A stretch of 64,000 nt of DNA from Actinacidiphila acidipaludis (GTDB taxonomy: Bacteria > Actinomycetota > Actinomycetes > Streptomycetales > Streptomycetaceae), in assembly GCF_019890725.1 (NCBI RefSeq), contig NZ_JAINZZ010000015.1, forward strand, positions 1 through 64,000. The letters are read 5' to 3'. The translations under genes and the position numbers were made by a program. The notes under the pieces are model-generated. The model was not told the origin of the DNA, ran no database searches, and saw nothing but the letters and a program-made list of their open reading frames with translations. Position 1 is the stretch's first letter, and the number at the start of each line of letters is the position of its first letter. This document shows positions 34,773 to 44,629 of this stretch, in pieces.

Positions 34773-35393
34773 TCACGCGTCCGGACCACCGGCGGGCCCG
34801 TCCGGCCCGAAGGACGATCCGCCCTCCCCCGCCGAGCCGGTGTCGCCGTCGTCGTCGAGGCCGCGGCCGATGCCGAGGTCGTCGTCCCCGTCGTCCCCCT
34901 CGTAAGCGTCGTCCCCCTCGTAAGCGTCGTCCCCCTCGTAAGCGTCGTCGGCGTCGTCACTGTCGTCGGCCAGGACCGGGGAGGCGTGGTGGACCCAGAG
35001 CTGCCAGCCGTCCGTGCCGCGGCGGAAGACGTTGGTGGCCACCACCCGGCCGCCGACCAGGGAGCCGGCGGAGCCGTCCTCCTCGGCCGGGCCGCCGCTG
35101 AGGATGTTCTCCGTGCAGGTGACCAGCGCGGTCTCGCCGTCGACGGCGATCTCGACGTCGGTGAGGAAGAACTGGATGTACTCGGTGTTGGCCATGATCA
35201 GCGCGTAGGAGCGCATGACCTCGCGGCGGCCGCGCAGCACCGGCCAGCCGGGATGGACGACGCTGACCGACTCGGCGAGCGGGCCGGTGAGCACGAGGGC
35301 CTCCAGCGCGTCCAGGTCGGAGTTCTCGACCGCGTCGTAGAAGGCCTGGTTGGCCGCCTCCACGGCGCGCGCCTCGGCGGTGGTGGGGGTCAC
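34773..35393 (-). CDS. NTF2-like (SnoaL) protein with acidic repeat tail
   Basis: 206 residues from GTG 35393, which overlaps the folP stop (GTGA). The first 135 residues form an NTF2/SnoaL-like cone (ANQAFYDAVENSDLDALEAL, VLRGRREVMRSYALIM). The tail is very acidic and carries three exact copies of a six-residue unit (ASP-rich, AYEGDD). NTF2 domains range from ketosteroid isomerase-like enzymes to binding proteins; no active site was recognised. It sits in the fol operon. Confidence 0.8.
   Translation of the reverse strand: MTPTTAEARAVEAANQAFYDAVENSDLDALEALVLTGPLAESVSVVHPGWPVLRGRREVMRSYALIMANTEYIQFFLTDVEIAVDGETALVTCTENILSGGPAEEDGSAGSLVGGRVVATNVFRRGTDGWQLWVHHASPVLADDSDDADDAYEGDDAYEGDDAYEGDDGDDDLGIGRGLDDDGDTGSAGEGGSSFGPDGPAGGPDA
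34890..34943 (-). repeat. Three exact 18-base tandem repeats inside the NTF2-like gene
   Basis: The unit GTCGTCCCCCTCGTAAGC (plus strand) repeats at 34890, 34908 and 34926. It encodes the acidic six-residue repeats of the tail. Because the unit is a multiple of three, copy-number change would keep the frame. Confidence 0.85.
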
Positions 35394-36283
35394 CTGGCCG
35401 TCCCGTCCGGTCCGGCCGGCCCGTTCCCGGCGTTCTCGATGGCCCGGGCGACCCGGACCGCGTCCGCGCTGGCGTGCACCTCGTGGACGCGGACCGCCCA
35501 GGCGCCCTCGCGGGCGGCGATGGCGGTGACCGCGGCGGTCGCGGCGTCGCGCTCGCGGGCCGGCGGCGGCGCGCCGGTGCCGCCGGCCAGGATCCGGCCG
35601 AGGAACCGCTTGCGGGAGGCGGCGACCAGCAGCGGACGGCCGAGCGACCGCAGGTCGGCGAGGTGGGCGAGCAGCGTCAGGTCGTGGCCGGCGTCCTTGG
35701 CGAAGCCCAGGCCGGGATCGACCACGATCCGTTCGGGATCCACGCCCCCGGCGACGGCCCGGTCCAGGCTGGTCCGCAGCTCGGCGACGACCTCGCCGAG
35801 CACGTCGCCGTAGACCGCTCGGTTGTTCATGTCGATGCTCTGGCCGCGCCAGTGCATGACCACGAAGGGCGTCCCGGCGGCGGCCACCACGGGGATCATG
35901 GCCGGGTCGGCCTGTCCGCCGCTGACGTCGTTCACCAGCCGGGCGCCGGCGGCCAGCGCCCGCTCGGCCACCTCCGCGCGCATGGTGTCGACGCTGACCA
36001 GCACCCCCGCGGCCGTCAGCTCGCGCACCACGGGGACGACACGGCGCAGCTCCTCGGCCGCGTCGACCCGGGCGGCGCCGGGGCGGGTGGACTCGCCGCC
36101 GACGTCCACCAGGTCGGCGCCCTGGGCCACGAGGTCCAGGCCGTGCTTGACCGCCAGCTCCGGGTCGAACCACTGGCCGCCGTCGGAGAACGAGTCGGGT
36201 GTGACGTTCACGACGCCCATGACCGCGCACCGGTCCCAGGTGGGGAGACCGAGGGGCCCGCTGCGGCCCTGTGACGTACTCAT
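35390..36283 (-). CDS. folP: Dihydropteroate synthase
   Basis: 297 residues. DHPS motifs: MGVVNVTPDSFSDGG near residue 23, VDVGGESTRPGAA near 60, SVDTMRAEVAE near 97, and VASRKRFLG near the C-terminal third. It joins the pterin pyrophosphate with p-aminobenzoate. It is the first gene of a leftward folP - NTF2-like - folB - folK - DUF3180 run; sulfonamides target this family. Confidence 0.95.
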   Translation of the reverse strand: MSTSQGRSGPLGLPTWDRCAVMGVVNVTPDSFSDGGQWFDPELAVKHGLDLVAQGADLVDVGGESTRPGAARVDAAEELRRVVPVVRELTAAGVLVSVDTMRAEVAERALAAGARLVNDVSGGQADPAMIPVVAAAGTPFVVMHWRGQSIDMNNRAVYGDVLGEVVAELRTSLDRAVAGGVDPERIVVDPGLGFAKDAGHDLTLLAHLADLRSLGRPLLVAASRKRFLGRILAGGTGAPPPARERDAATAAVTAIAAREGAWAVRVHEVHASADAVRVARAIENAGNGPAGPDGTAR

Positions 36284-36361
36284 GGGGCCCAGCCTACGGT
36301 TCCTCCCCCGCCGGTCTCCCCGGGCCGTCGCCGTCCCGCCGGCGGATCGCGGCGCCGCCCG

Positions 36362-38266
36362 TCAGGCGACGGCGTCGTGGCCGGCGTCGTCCGAGCCGTC
36401 CGACGCCCCCGACGCGCCGGACCGGGAGCCGGCCGAGGCGGCGGCCGGTGCCGTGCCGGGCGCGGCGTAGCCGGTCTGGTGGCGGTGCGGCGCCCGCTTG
36501 GCCCGGCCCGGCAGGAACCGCTGGACGGCCGCGGGCAGCGGCAGCGCCAGGGTGACGAACCCCTCCGCCTGCATGATCGCGAAGCCGATGCGCGGCAGGT
36601 CGCGCGAGTTCGGGAAGACCAGGAACCGCGGCACCCACTCGGGCTGGAACTTCGCGTTGAACTTGTACAGCGACTCGATCTGGAACCAGCGGGAGAGGAA
36701 GACCAGCAGGCCGCGCCAGCCCCGCAGCACCGGCCCGGCGCCGATCCGCTCACCGCGCGCCAGCGCCGAGCGGAACATCGCGAAGTTCAGCGAGACCCGG
36801 GCGACGCCCATCTCGGACGCCTGCTGCAGGGCGGCGACGATGAGCAGTTCGTTCAGTCCGGGGTCGGCGGCCCGGTCGCGCCGCATCAGCTCCAGCGACA
36901 TCCCGTCCTTGCCCCACGGCACGAAGTGCAGGACGGCCCGCAGGTCGCCCAGCTCCGGGTGCGGGGCGCCGGGCTCGCGCTCCTTGTGGGCGGTGACGAC
37001 GACGCAGTCGCCGTCCTCGTCCTCGCCGAACCGGCCGAGCGCCATGGAGAAGCCGCGCTCGGTGTCGGTGCCGCGCCAGGCGTCGGCGGCCAGCCGCACC
37101 CGCTGCCTCTCGTCCTCGGTCAGATCCCGCACGCGGCGGACCCGGCACTCGTAGCCCGAGCGCTCGATCCGCTTGACCATCTGCCGCACGTTGCGCATCG
37201 CGCGGCCCTGCAGGGTGAACTCGGAGGTGGTGACGATCGCCTCGTCGCCCAGTTCCAGGGCGTCCAGACCGGTCTCCCGGGTCCACACCTCACCGCCGGT
37301 CTCGCTGCAGCCGACGACGGCCGGCAGCCACGCGTAGGCGCGGGTGAGGTCCATGAACCGCTCGATCGCGCCGGGCCACGCCTCGACGTCGCCGATCGGG
37401 TCCCCGCTGGCCAGGGCGACGCCGGAGACGACGCGGTAGCAGACGGCCGCCTTGCCGCTGGGCGAGAAGACCACCGACTTGTCGCGGCGCAGGGCGAAGT
37501 GGCCGAGCGAGTCGCGGTGGCCGTGGCGGACCAGCAGGGCCCGCAGCCGCTCCTCGTCCTCCTCGCTGAGCTCGGCGACCGGGCGGGCCGGGCGCAGCAG
37601 CAGGTAGACGGTGGAGCAGGCGATGAGCAGGCCGAGGCCGCCGAGGGAGTAGGCGACGACGTCGCCGACCCGGTCGCTGGTGTAGGCCACCGGTCCCTCG
37701 AAGCCGAAGAGGCCGAGCAGCACGTGCTCGCAGCGCGCGGTGAAGCCGGGGTTGCCGCGTTCGGAGGCGGGGTGGGCGCTGGTGATGATCAGACCGAGGG
37801 CGAAGGCCAGGGCGCTGAGGCCGACGAAGTTGACCGCCGCCCGCCATCGGGTCCGCGGGTCGGAGAGCGCGGTGAACTCGTCGCGGTGCCGGATCAGCAG
37901 CACCAGCAGGCCCAGCGACACCGCGGCGCCGAAGATCGAGTGCCGGTAGACGAGCTGGGTCGCGGCGCCGACGGGCAGCAGCAGCACCGCCGCCCACCAG
38001 GCGCGCTGCTTTCCGCGCTTGAGGGCGTGCGCGAGCATCAGCAGAAGGATGCCGGTGACCACCGAGGTCGCGGCGGCCAGCGAGCTCACGGTGCCGGGGA
38101 AGACCGCGGCCATGTGGTGCATCCGCCCGTTGCGGAACGCCGGGAACACCGCGGAGATCACGTCGAGGAAGCCGATGACGGCCGCTCCCGAGCCCATGAT
38201 CTTCGGTACCGCCGAGGGGCGCAGGTGCCAGCGGGGACGCCTGGGGTCCACGCGTTCAGTGGACAT
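36362..38266 (-). CDS. MprF-like membrane protein with phosphatidylglycerol lysyltransferase domain
   Basis: 634 residues from ATG 38266. About seven hydrophobic helices occupy residues 20-240. The C-terminal DUF2156/GNAT-like domain (about 250-600) carries KDGMSLELMRRDR and VARVSLNFAMFRSALARG. MprF-type enzymes attach lysine or alanine from aminoacyl-tRNA to phosphatidylglycerol. M. tuberculosis LysX has a fused lysyl-tRNA synthetase; this protein does not. Amino-acid donor is not predictable here. Confidence 0.88.
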   Translation of the reverse strand: MSTERVDPRRPRWHLRPSAVPKIMGSGAAVIGFLDVISAVFPAFRNGRMHHMAAVFPGTVSSLAAATSVVTGILLLMLAHALKRGKQRAWWAAVLLLPVGAATQLVYRHSIFGAAVSLGLLVLLIRHRDEFTALSDPRTRWRAAVNFVGLSALAFALGLIITSAHPASERGNPGFTARCEHVLLGLFGFEGPVAYTSDRVGDVVAYSLGGLGLLIACSTVYLLLRPARPVAELSEEDEERLRALLVRHGHRDSLGHFALRRDKSVVFSPSGKAAVCYRVVSGVALASGDPIGDVEAWPGAIERFMDLTRAYAWLPAVVGCSETGGEVWTRETGLDALELGDEAIVTTSEFTLQGRAMRNVRQMVKRIERSGYECRVRRVRDLTEDERQRVRLAADAWRGTDTERGFSMALGRFGEDEDGDCVVVTAHKEREPGAPHPELGDLRAVLHFVPWGKDGMSLELMRRDRAADPGLNELLIVAALQQASEMGVARVSLNFAMFRSALARGERIGAGPVLRGWRGLLVFLSRWFQIESLYKFNAKFQPEWVPRFLVFPNSRDLPRIGFAIMQAEGFVTLALPLPAAVQRFLPGRAKRAPHRHQTGYAAPGTAPAAASAGSRSGASGASDGSDDAGHDAVA

Positions 38267-38402
38267 CCGACACCGCCCACGGAACCCGGACCGGGCTTTC
38301 ACCCTCTAGCTGTACAGACATGGGTCACCAAACCCCAACATCACCGGGAATCACGGGACATGGCCCGCAATCTGCGCCACTACGACCAATGTGCGCCCTC
38401 TA

Positions 38403-38433
38403 GGACGGAAACCGGAGCCTCCGGGTTCCGTCC
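38403..38433. promoter_or_regulatory. Strong hairpin in the divergent mprF / esterase gap
   Basis: GGACGGAA (38403-38410) pairs with TTCCGTCC (38426-38433), with CGGAG/CTCCG inside. It is 45 bases before the esterase start at 38478. It could be an operator or leader structure; no role is established. CTAG occurs twice nearby. Confidence 0.5.
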
Positions 38434-38477
38434 GGGGCGGACGCGTTTGGGCCGACACGGAAAGTACACCTGCCGAC

Positions 38478-39725
38478 ATGGGTCTCACGAGTAAGAAGGT
38501 CCTGCTCCTCTCCGTCGTGCTCGCGGTCATCCTGTTCGCGGTGACCGTGTGGCTGTGGCCGCGGCTCTCCCGCAAGGGTGTCGTGCCGGTCCTCGGCCGG
38601 GTGGGGATGCTCATGGCGACCCAGCTCTCGCTGATCGCCGCGCTGGCGCTCGCCGCGAACTACAACTTCGGCTTCTACGCCTCCTGGGCCGACCTGTTCG
38701 GCCAGGAGACCGCGCCCGGGGTCGTCGTCGACCAGGCGGCGAACGGCGACGGCGGCCAGCTGCGGGTGCTGAACACCCTGGCCGTCAACGTGCCCGGCGG
38801 CGCGGTGCCGACGGTCGGCGGCCAGATCCAGAAGATCGCGGTGGCCGGCGGCCGCTCCAGGATCAGCACCACAGCCTACGTGTACCTGCCGCCGGAGTAC
38901 TTCCGCCAGCCACAGCGTGTCTTCCCGGCCACCGTGGTGCTCACCGGGTACCCGGGGATCGCCGAGTCGCTCTACAAGAAGCTGAAGTACCCGGCGATCG
39001 AGGCCTCCCTGGTCCACAAGGGTCAGGCCCAGCCGATGGTCCTGGTGATGCTGCGGCCCACCGTCGCACCGCCGCGGGACACCGAGTGCATGAACGTGCC
39101 GCACGGGCCGCAGACCGAGACGTTCTTCGCGCAGGATCTGCGGGCCGGCCTGCTGGGCCACTACCGGATCGGCGCGGGCGCCGGGAGCTGGGGCGTCATC
39201 GGCGACTCCACGGGCGGCTACTGCGCCCTCAAGCTGGCCCTGGAGGACCCGGGGTCCTACTCGGCGGCCGTCGGCCTGTCCGCGGACTACGCGGCGCCCA
39301 AGGACCCCACGACGGGCGATCTGTTCGGCGGGAGCACGAAGGTGCGGGAGGACAACAACCTGAGCTGGCGGCTGCAGCACCTTCCGCAGCCCCCGGTGAG
39401 CCTGCTGGTGACCAGCAGCCGGCAGGGAGAGAAGAACTACCGCGCCACCGTGCACTTCATGAGCCTGGTGAAGGGCCCGACCAAGCTGTCGTCGATCATC
39501 CTGCCGAGCGGCGGTCACAACTTCACGACGTGGGGGCGGGAGATACCGCCCGCGCTGCAGTGGCTGTCCGGCCGCCTGGTGCCGGACGCGCCCGCCAGGA
39601 GCCTGCCGGCCTCCGGACGGACGCCGCACCCGCCGGCGCACCACGGCAAGGCCCCGCACGGGCCGTCGCCGGGCGCGCCGGCGACGAACGGCCCGGGGCC
39701 GATGGTGATCAGCCGCGTCCGATGA
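38478..39725 (+). CDS. Membrane-anchored esterase-family alpha/beta hydrolase
   Basis: 415 residues from ATG 38478. Two N-terminal membrane helices ([20 protein letters not shown] and [20 protein letters not shown], about 8-60) precede an esterase domain like the mycolyltransferase/esterase D family. The nucleophile is in [13 protein letters not shown] and the His in SGGHNFTTW near residue 345. It is extracytoplasmic by topology. Its end overlaps folE by 17 bases on the opposite strand. Confidence 0.85.
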   Translation: MGLTSKKVLLLSVVLAVILFAVTVWLWPRLSRKGVVPVLGRVGMLMATQLSLIAALALAANYNFGFYASWADLFGQETAPGVVVDQAANGDGGQLRVLNTLAVNVPGGAVPTVGGQIQKIAVAGGRSRISTTAYVYLPPEYFRQPQRVFPATVVLTGYPGIAESLYKKLKYPAIEASLVHKGQAQPMVLVMLRPTVAPPRDTECMNVPHGPQTETFFAQDLRAGLLGHYRIGAGAGSWGVIGDSTGGYCALKLALEDPGSYSAAVGLSADYAAPKDPTTGDLFGGSTKVREDNNLSWRLQHLPQPPVSLLVTSSRQGEKNYRATVHFMSLVKGPTKLSSIILPSGGHNFTTWGREIPPALQWLSGRLVPDAPARSLPASGRTPHPPAHHGKAPHGPSPGAPATNGPGPMVISRVR

Positions 39726-40317
39726 TCAGGCTCATCGCCTCGGAGCGGGTCGCGGGGTCACGGAGCTGACCCCGCACCGCCGAGGTGAGGGTCTTCGCGC
39801 CGGGCTTGCGCACGCCCCGCATGGTCATGCACATGTGCTCGCACTCCACGACCACGATCACGCCGCGCGGCTCCAGGATGCGCATCAGGGCGTCCGCGAC
39901 CTGCGTGGTCAGACGTTCCTGCACCTGCGGGCGGCGGGCGTAGACGTCGACCAGCCGGGCCAGCTTGGACAGGCCGGTGATCTTGCCGCTGGTGGACGGG
40001 ATGTAGCCGATGTGGGCGACCCCGACGAAGGGCACGAGGTGGTGTTCGCAGGACGACATCACCTCGATGTCCTTGACCAGCACCATCTCGTCGTGGCCCA
40101 GGTCGAAGGTGGTGGTGAGCACGTCCTCCGGCTGCTGCCAGAGCCCGGCGAATATCTCCCGGTAGGCACGGGCCACCCGGGCCGGGGTCTCACGCAGACC
40201 CTCGCGATCCGGGTCCTCGCCGACTGCGATCAGCAGCTCACGCACTGCGGCCTCGGCCCGCTTCTCGTCGAACTCGCCGGCGGGGGTCTCCCCGAGGAGG
40301 GTTACGGGATCGGTCAT
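39709..40317 (-). CDS. folE: GTP cyclohydrolase I
   Basis: 202 residues. Zinc and active-site motifs: [17 protein letters not shown] near residue 92, [10 protein letters not shown] and [11 protein letters not shown] near 163. It converts GTP to dihydroneopterin triphosphate, the first folate step. It is separated from the folP-folK operon by the mprF and esterase genes. It lies downstream of ftsH in the same direction. Confidence 0.95.
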   Translation of the reverse strand: MTDPVTLLGETPAGEFDEKRAEAAVRELLIAVGEDPDREGLRETPARVARAYREIFAGLWQQPEDVLTTTFDLGHDEMVLVKDIEVMSSCEHHLVPFVGVAHIGYIPSTSGKITGLSKLARLVDVYARRPQVQERLTTQVADALMRILEPRGVIVVVECEHMCMTMRGVRKPGAKTLTSAVRGQLRDPATRSEAMSLIIGRG

Positions 40318-40618
40318 CAGTGTCTCGTTCCTTTGCTGAGTGCGACGGCCCGAGGGCGGACGCGGCGAGCACCGCGTACGCGGCCGGAAACGACCCGGGC
40401 GTGGCGTGACGCCACTGCCGCGACGGACGCTCCGGACAAAGGCCGCGGCCCCAAGGTTAGAACCCTGGGGCCGCGACCTGCATTCCTCCCCCATCGGGGA
40501 GGGGCGTCCGAGCGTGCTCGGCTCTCCGGCTCAGCTCTCCGGACTTCAGTCGAGCTTCCTCCTCACTCCCCTCGCGGACGGCCTCGTACCTCGGCCGGCC
40601 ACTCCGGGAGCTCGAGCG
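40318..40618. other. 301-base ftsH-folE gap with terminators and repeat copy B
   Basis: No gene. Reading along the minus strand from ftsH: dispersed repeat copy B, then CCTCCCC-CATC-GGGGAGG near 40486-40503, then the strong hairpin at 40444-40475, then the folE promoter and leader with AAAGGAA before its ATG. Confidence 0.6.
40444..40475 (-). terminator. Intrinsic terminator of ftsH
   Basis: CGCGGCCCCA (40444-40453) and TGGGGCCGCG (40466-40475), a perfect 10-base stem with a 12-base loop. A second hairpin follows ftsH more closely at 40486-40503. Confidence 0.8.
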
Positions 40619-40628
40619 TCAGCTCTCG
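40555..40628 (-). repeat. Dispersed intergenic repeat, copy B
   Basis: Aligns with 21361-21435. Both begin CTTCCT-CTCACT-CGCGGACGGCCTCGT and contain TCGGCCGGCCACT. Copy B overlaps the last three codons of ftsH, so the element may have arrived at the gene end. Both copies are at a 3' end on the minus strand. Confidence 0.75.
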
Positions 40629-42667
40629 GTAGAGCCGTCCTCGGGGAGGTCCACCGGCTCGGCCGGCTTGGTGGTGGAGATCTGCGACGGGCCGTTGCCG
40701 TTGGCGGGCTGGGCGCCGTTGGTGAGCGCCAGCTCCTTCGGCGAGAGCACCGGCGGGCGGGTGGAGGGGGTCCGCCGGGAGGAGCCGGTCCAGGCCGGAC
40801 GCGACGGGCGCTTGATCACCGGAGCGAAGATCTCGGCGAGCTCCTCCTTGTTCAGCGTCTCCTTCTCCAGCAGCGACAGCACCAGGTTGTCCAGGACGTC
40901 CCGGTTCTCGACCAGGATCTCCCAGGCCTCGTTGTGCGCCGTCTCGATGAGCTTCTTGACCTCCTCGTCGACCAGCCCGGCGACCTCCTCGGAGTAGTCG
41001 CGCTGGTGACCCATCTCACGGCCCAGGAACGGCTCGGAGTTGTCGGAGCCGAACTTGATCGCCCCGAGGCGCTCGGTCATGCCGTACTGCGTGACCATGG
41101 CGCGGGCGGTGGCGGTGGCCTTCTCGATGTCGTTGGAGGCGCCGGTGGTCGGGTCGTGGAAGACCAGTTCCTCCGCGGCCCGGCCGCCCATCATGTAGGC
41201 GAGCTGGTCCAGCATCTCGTTGCGCGTGGTGGAGTACTTGTCCTCGTCGGGCAGCACCATGGTGTAACCCAGGGCGCGGCCGCGGGACAGGATCGTCACC
41301 TTGTGGACCGGGTCGGAGCTGGGCGAGGCCGCCGCGACCAGGGCGTGTCCGCCCTCGTGGTACGCGGTGATCTTCTTCTCCTTGTCCGACATGATCCGGG
41401 TGCGCTTCTGCGGACCGGCCACGACGCGGTCGATGGCCTCGTCCAGCATGCTGTTGTCGATCAGCTTCTTGTCGCTGCGGGCGGTCAGCAGGGCGGCCTC
41501 GTTGAGCACGTTGCTCAGGTCGGCGCCGGTGAAGCCGGGGGTGCGGCGGGCGACGGCCATCAGGTCGACGTCCGGAGCGATCGGCTTGCCCTTCTGGTGC
41601 ACCTTGAGGATCTCCAGCCGGCCCTGCAGGTCCGGCGGGTCCACCGCGATCTGGCGGTCGAAGCGGCCCGGGCGCAGCAGCGCCGGGTCGAGGATGTCCG
41701 GCCGGTTGGTGGCGGCGATCAGGATCACGCCGCCCTTCACGTCGAAGCCGTCCATCTCGACGAGCAGCTGGTTCAGGGTCTGCTCGCGCTCGTCGTGGCC
41801 GCCGCCGAGGCCCGCACCGCGGTGCCGGCCGACGGCGTCGATCTCGTCGACGAACACGATCGCCGGGGCGTTCGCCTTGGCCTGCTCGAACAGGTCGCGG
41901 ACGCGGGAGGCGCCCACACCGACGAACATCTCGACGAAGTCGGAACCGGAGATCGAGTAGAACGGCACGCCCGCCTCACCGGCGACGGCCCGCGCGAGCA
42001 GGGTCTTACCGGTACCGGGACGGCCGTAGAGCAGCACGCCCTTGGGGATCTTGGCGCCGACGGCCTGGAACTTGGCGGGCTCCTGCAGGAACTCCTTGAT
42101 CTCCTGGAGCTCCTCCACGGCCTCGTCGCAGCCCGCGACGTCGGCGAACGTGGTCTTCGGCGTGTCCTTGGTGATCAGCTTGGCCTTGGACTTGCCGAAC
42201 TGCATGACGCGCGAGCCGCCGCCCTGCATCTGGTTCATCAGGAACAGGAAGACCACCACGATCAGTACGAACGGCAGCAGCGACAGCAGGATGCCGACGA
42301 AGGCGTTCTGCTTGGACTGCGAGACCGTGTACTTGTCGGGCAGGCTGACGCCCTTGACCTTGCCGTCGACGATGTCCTGCAGGTGGTTGGCCAGGTCGGA
42401 ACCCTGGTTGCCGACGTAGCTGCCCCTGACCTTGCTGCTGCCGTCGATCTTGAAGCCGTCCCTGAGCTGGACCTTGATCGAGTTGTCGTCCCCAGTGGTC
42501 AGCTCGGCGGATTTGGCCTGATTGGTGTTGATCGCGTGCACGACCGCGCCGGTGTCGACCGTCTTGTAGCCGCCGCCGGACCCGACGACCTGCATCAACA
42601 CGACCACGACGAGGACAGCCAGCACGATCCACATGACTGGCCCACGGAAATAGCGCTTCACGTCCAT
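40619..42667 (-). CDS. ftsH: ATP-dependent zinc metalloprotease FtsH
   Basis: 682 residues. Two membrane helices (about 10-28 and 114-135) flank a periplasmic loop. The AAA domain follows, with Walker A GRPGTGKT at 215-222 (Arg216 where Pro is usual), Walker B IVFVDEID, and [22 protein letters not shown]. The protease site is HEGGH at 437-441. It degrades membrane and short-lived proteins. The start is [13 protein letters not shown]. Confidence 0.96.
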   Translation of the reverse strand: MDVKRYFRGPVMWIVLAVLVVVVLMQVVGSGGGYKTVDTGAVVHAINTNQAKSAELTTGDDNSIKVQLRDGFKIDGSSKVRGSYVGNQGSDLANHLQDIVDGKVKGVSLPDKYTVSQSKQNAFVGILLSLLPFVLIVVVFLFLMNQMQGGGSRVMQFGKSKAKLITKDTPKTTFADVAGCDEAVEELQEIKEFLQEPAKFQAVGAKIPKGVLLYGRPGTGKTLLARAVAGEAGVPFYSISGSDFVEMFVGVGASRVRDLFEQAKANAPAIVFVDEIDAVGRHRGAGLGGGHDEREQTLNQLLVEMDGFDVKGGVILIAATNRPDILDPALLRPGRFDRQIAVDPPDLQGRLEILKVHQKGKPIAPDVDLMAVARRTPGFTGADLSNVLNEAALLTARSDKKLIDNSMLDEAIDRVVAGPQKRTRIMSDKEKKITAYHEGGHALVAAASPSSDPVHKVTILSRGRALGYTMVLPDEDKYSTTRNEMLDQLAYMMGGRAAEELVFHDPTTGASNDIEKATATARAMVTQYGMTERLGAIKFGSDNSEPFLGREMGHQRDYSEEVAGLVDEEVKKLIETAHNEAWEILVENRDVLDNLVLSLLEKETLNKEELAEIFAPVIKRPSRPAWTGSSRRTPSTRPPVLSPKELALTNGAQPANGNGPSQISTTKPAEPVDLPEDGSTES

Positions 42668-42863
42668 CCATGCGGGGCGGAATCGCCCCGTCCCTCCTGC
42701 CGCAGTGAGGCACCGCCGCCTGTTGGCGCCGCGTGCATCCGGTGTATGTACCCGACCTTCGGACGGTACCCCAGCATTGTCCCCCGAGGTTGCCGCCGCC
42801 CGTTAACAATCGCGCTTTCCCCTGCTCCAACGGCGGAAAACCGGCAGGGGTTCCCGCCCGCGG

Positions 42864-43418
42864 TCAGCCGCCGTAAACGTGCGGGGCGAGCGTTCCGACG
42901 AAGGGAAGGTTGCGGTACTTCTCGGCGTAGTCCAGGCCGTACCCGACGACGAACTCGTTCGGGATGTCGAATCCAGTGTATTTGACATCGATCTGGACCT
43001 TGGCGGCCTCGGGCTTGCGCAGCAGCGTGCACACCTGCAGGGAGGCCGGGCCGCGCGAGCCCAGGTTGCTGATCAGCCAGGACAGCGTCAGACCGGAGTC
43101 GATGATGTCCTCGACGATCAGCACGTCACGGCCGGCGATGTCGGTGTCGAGGTCCTTGAGGATCCGGACCACGCCCGAGGACTTGGTGCCGGCGCCGTAG
43201 GACGACACCGCCATCCAGTCCATCGTCACGTTGGCCGACAGGGCCCGGGCGAGGTCCGCCATCACCATGACGGCGCCCTTGAGCACACCGACGATCAGCA
43301 GGTCCTTGCCCGCGTAGTCCCGGTCGATCTCGGCGGCCAGCTCCTTCAGCTTCGCGTCGATCTCTGCCTTGGAGATGAGCACCTTTTCGAGGTCGGCGCC
43401 CATGTCGTTCTCGTTCAC
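42864..43418 (-). CDS. hpt: Hypoxanthine phosphoribosyltransferase
   Basis: 184 residues from GTG 43418; an internal ATG at 43403 is possible. It shows the PRPP loop [30 protein letters not shown] and the C-terminal hydrophobic [16 protein letters not shown]. It salvages hypoxanthine and guanine to IMP and GMP. The order tilS - hpt - ftsH in one direction is conserved in many bacteria. Confidence 0.95.
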   Translation of the reverse strand: MNENDMGADLEKVLISKAEIDAKLKELAAEIDRDYAGKDLLIVGVLKGAVMVMADLARALSANVTMDWMAVSSYGAGTKSSGVVRILKDLDTDIAGRDVLIVEDIIDSGLTLSWLISNLGSRGPASLQVCTLLRKPEAAKVQIDVKYTGFDIPNEFVVGYGLDYAEKYRNLPFVGTLAPHVYGG

Positions 43419-43454
43419 TGCGCGGTACGTCCCTAGGTCTGCGGCTCTGCGCCT

Positions 43455-44450
43455 CTACGCCTGCGAGAAGAACAGTCTGCCATTCGCCCTGCGCACGGCG
43501 ACGGCGCCCGGCAGGTTGAGCGCCTTCTGGCCGTGCCAGCCGGTCACCAGGCGGTCCACCTCCTCGATGTGCCGGGCGAACAGGAAGCCGGGGGGCGAGC
43601 CGGCCGCGATCGCCGCCCGCCGCAGCACCCGGCGCCGGACGGCCGCGGGCAGCGCGTGCAGCCGCTTGGCGTCCAGGCTGCCGTCGTCACCCGCCGCGTC
43701 GGCCTCCGCGTCCGCGGCCCACTGGTCGAGCGCGTCCGCGTCGTCGCGGGAGAGCTGGGCGGTGCGGGCCAGCGCCTCGACGACGCCCTTGCCGAGAGAC
43801 TTCTCCAGGATCGGCAGCGCCTCGTGCCGCACCCGGGACCGGGTGTAGGCGGGGTCGTGGTTGTGCGGGTCCTCCCAGACCGTGATGCCCTGGGCCAGGC
43901 AGCCCTGGCGCACGGTGTCGCGGTCGAGCAGCAGGAAGGGACGGCGGTAGCGGCCGCCGGTGCCGGAGACCGCGGCCATGCCGGACAGCGAGCGGATGCC
44001 CGAGCCGCGGGCGAGCCCGAGCAGCACCGTTTCTGCCTGGTCGTCGCGGGTGTGGCCGAGCAGCACGGCGGAGGCGCCGCGGCGTTCGGCGGTGGCGTCG
44101 AGGGCGGCGTAGCGCGCGTCGCGCGCGGCGGCCTCGGGACCGCCCTGGCGGCCGACCTTGACGCCGACGGCGTCCACCGGGTCCAGGCCGAGCGCGCGCA
44201 GCCGCCCGGCAACCTCCTCGGCGCGGACGGCCGAGCCGGCCTGCAGGCCGTGGTCGACGGTGACGGCTCCGGCGCGTACGCCGAGCCGGGGGGCTTCGAA
44301 GGCGAGGGCGGCGGCCAGCGCCATGGAGTCGGCACCGCCGCTGCACGCCGCGAGGACGAGCGGGTGCGGGTCCTCGGACGTGCCGAGGACGTCGTGCAGG
44401 ACGCGGCGGACCGCCAGGCGTATCGCCGCGACCGTGGGATGGGGTCCCAT
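43455..44450 (-). CDS. tilS: tRNA(Ile)-lysidine synthase
   Basis: 331 residues from ATG 44450. The ATP-pyrophosphatase loop is [20 protein letters not shown] near residue 30, with [19 protein letters not shown] and the later C-terminal domain. It modifies the wobble C34 of tRNA(Ile2) to lysidine so AUA is read correctly. It is 36 bases upstream of hpt in one operon. Confidence 0.94.
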   Translation of the reverse strand: MGPHPTVAAIRLAVRRVLHDVLGTSEDPHPLVLAACSGGADSMALAAALAFEAPRLGVRAGAVTVDHGLQAGSAVRAEEVAGRLRALGLDPVDAVGVKVGRQGGPEAAARDARYAALDATAERRGASAVLLGHTRDDQAETVLLGLARGSGIRSLSGMAAVSGTGGRYRRPFLLLDRDTVRQGCLAQGITVWEDPHNHDPAYTRSRVRHEALPILEKSLGKGVVEALARTAQLSRDDADALDQWAADAEADAAGDDGSLDAKRLHALPAAVRRRVLRRAAIAAGSPPGFLFARHIEEVDRLVTGWHGQKALNLPGAVAVRRANGRLFFSQA

Positions 44451-44629
44451 GTCCGGATCCCTCCTGGGGAGGCTGTGAGGGGCTGCAGTGAGCAAGGGAG
44501 ATGACGCAGGGTGTTCAGATGGTGACAGAAGCTGGGGCATTACCCGAGCATCGCACGCGCCACCCCACCGCTACGGTCCCTCGGACGGGTGAACCCGGAG
44601 CCCGGAACGGCCCTGCGGGCCCCCCGGGA

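Noticed and set aside
36362..38266. A LysX-type fusion with lysyl-tRNA synthetase
   Set aside because: The protein ends after the DUF2156 domain and no synthetase motifs were seen.
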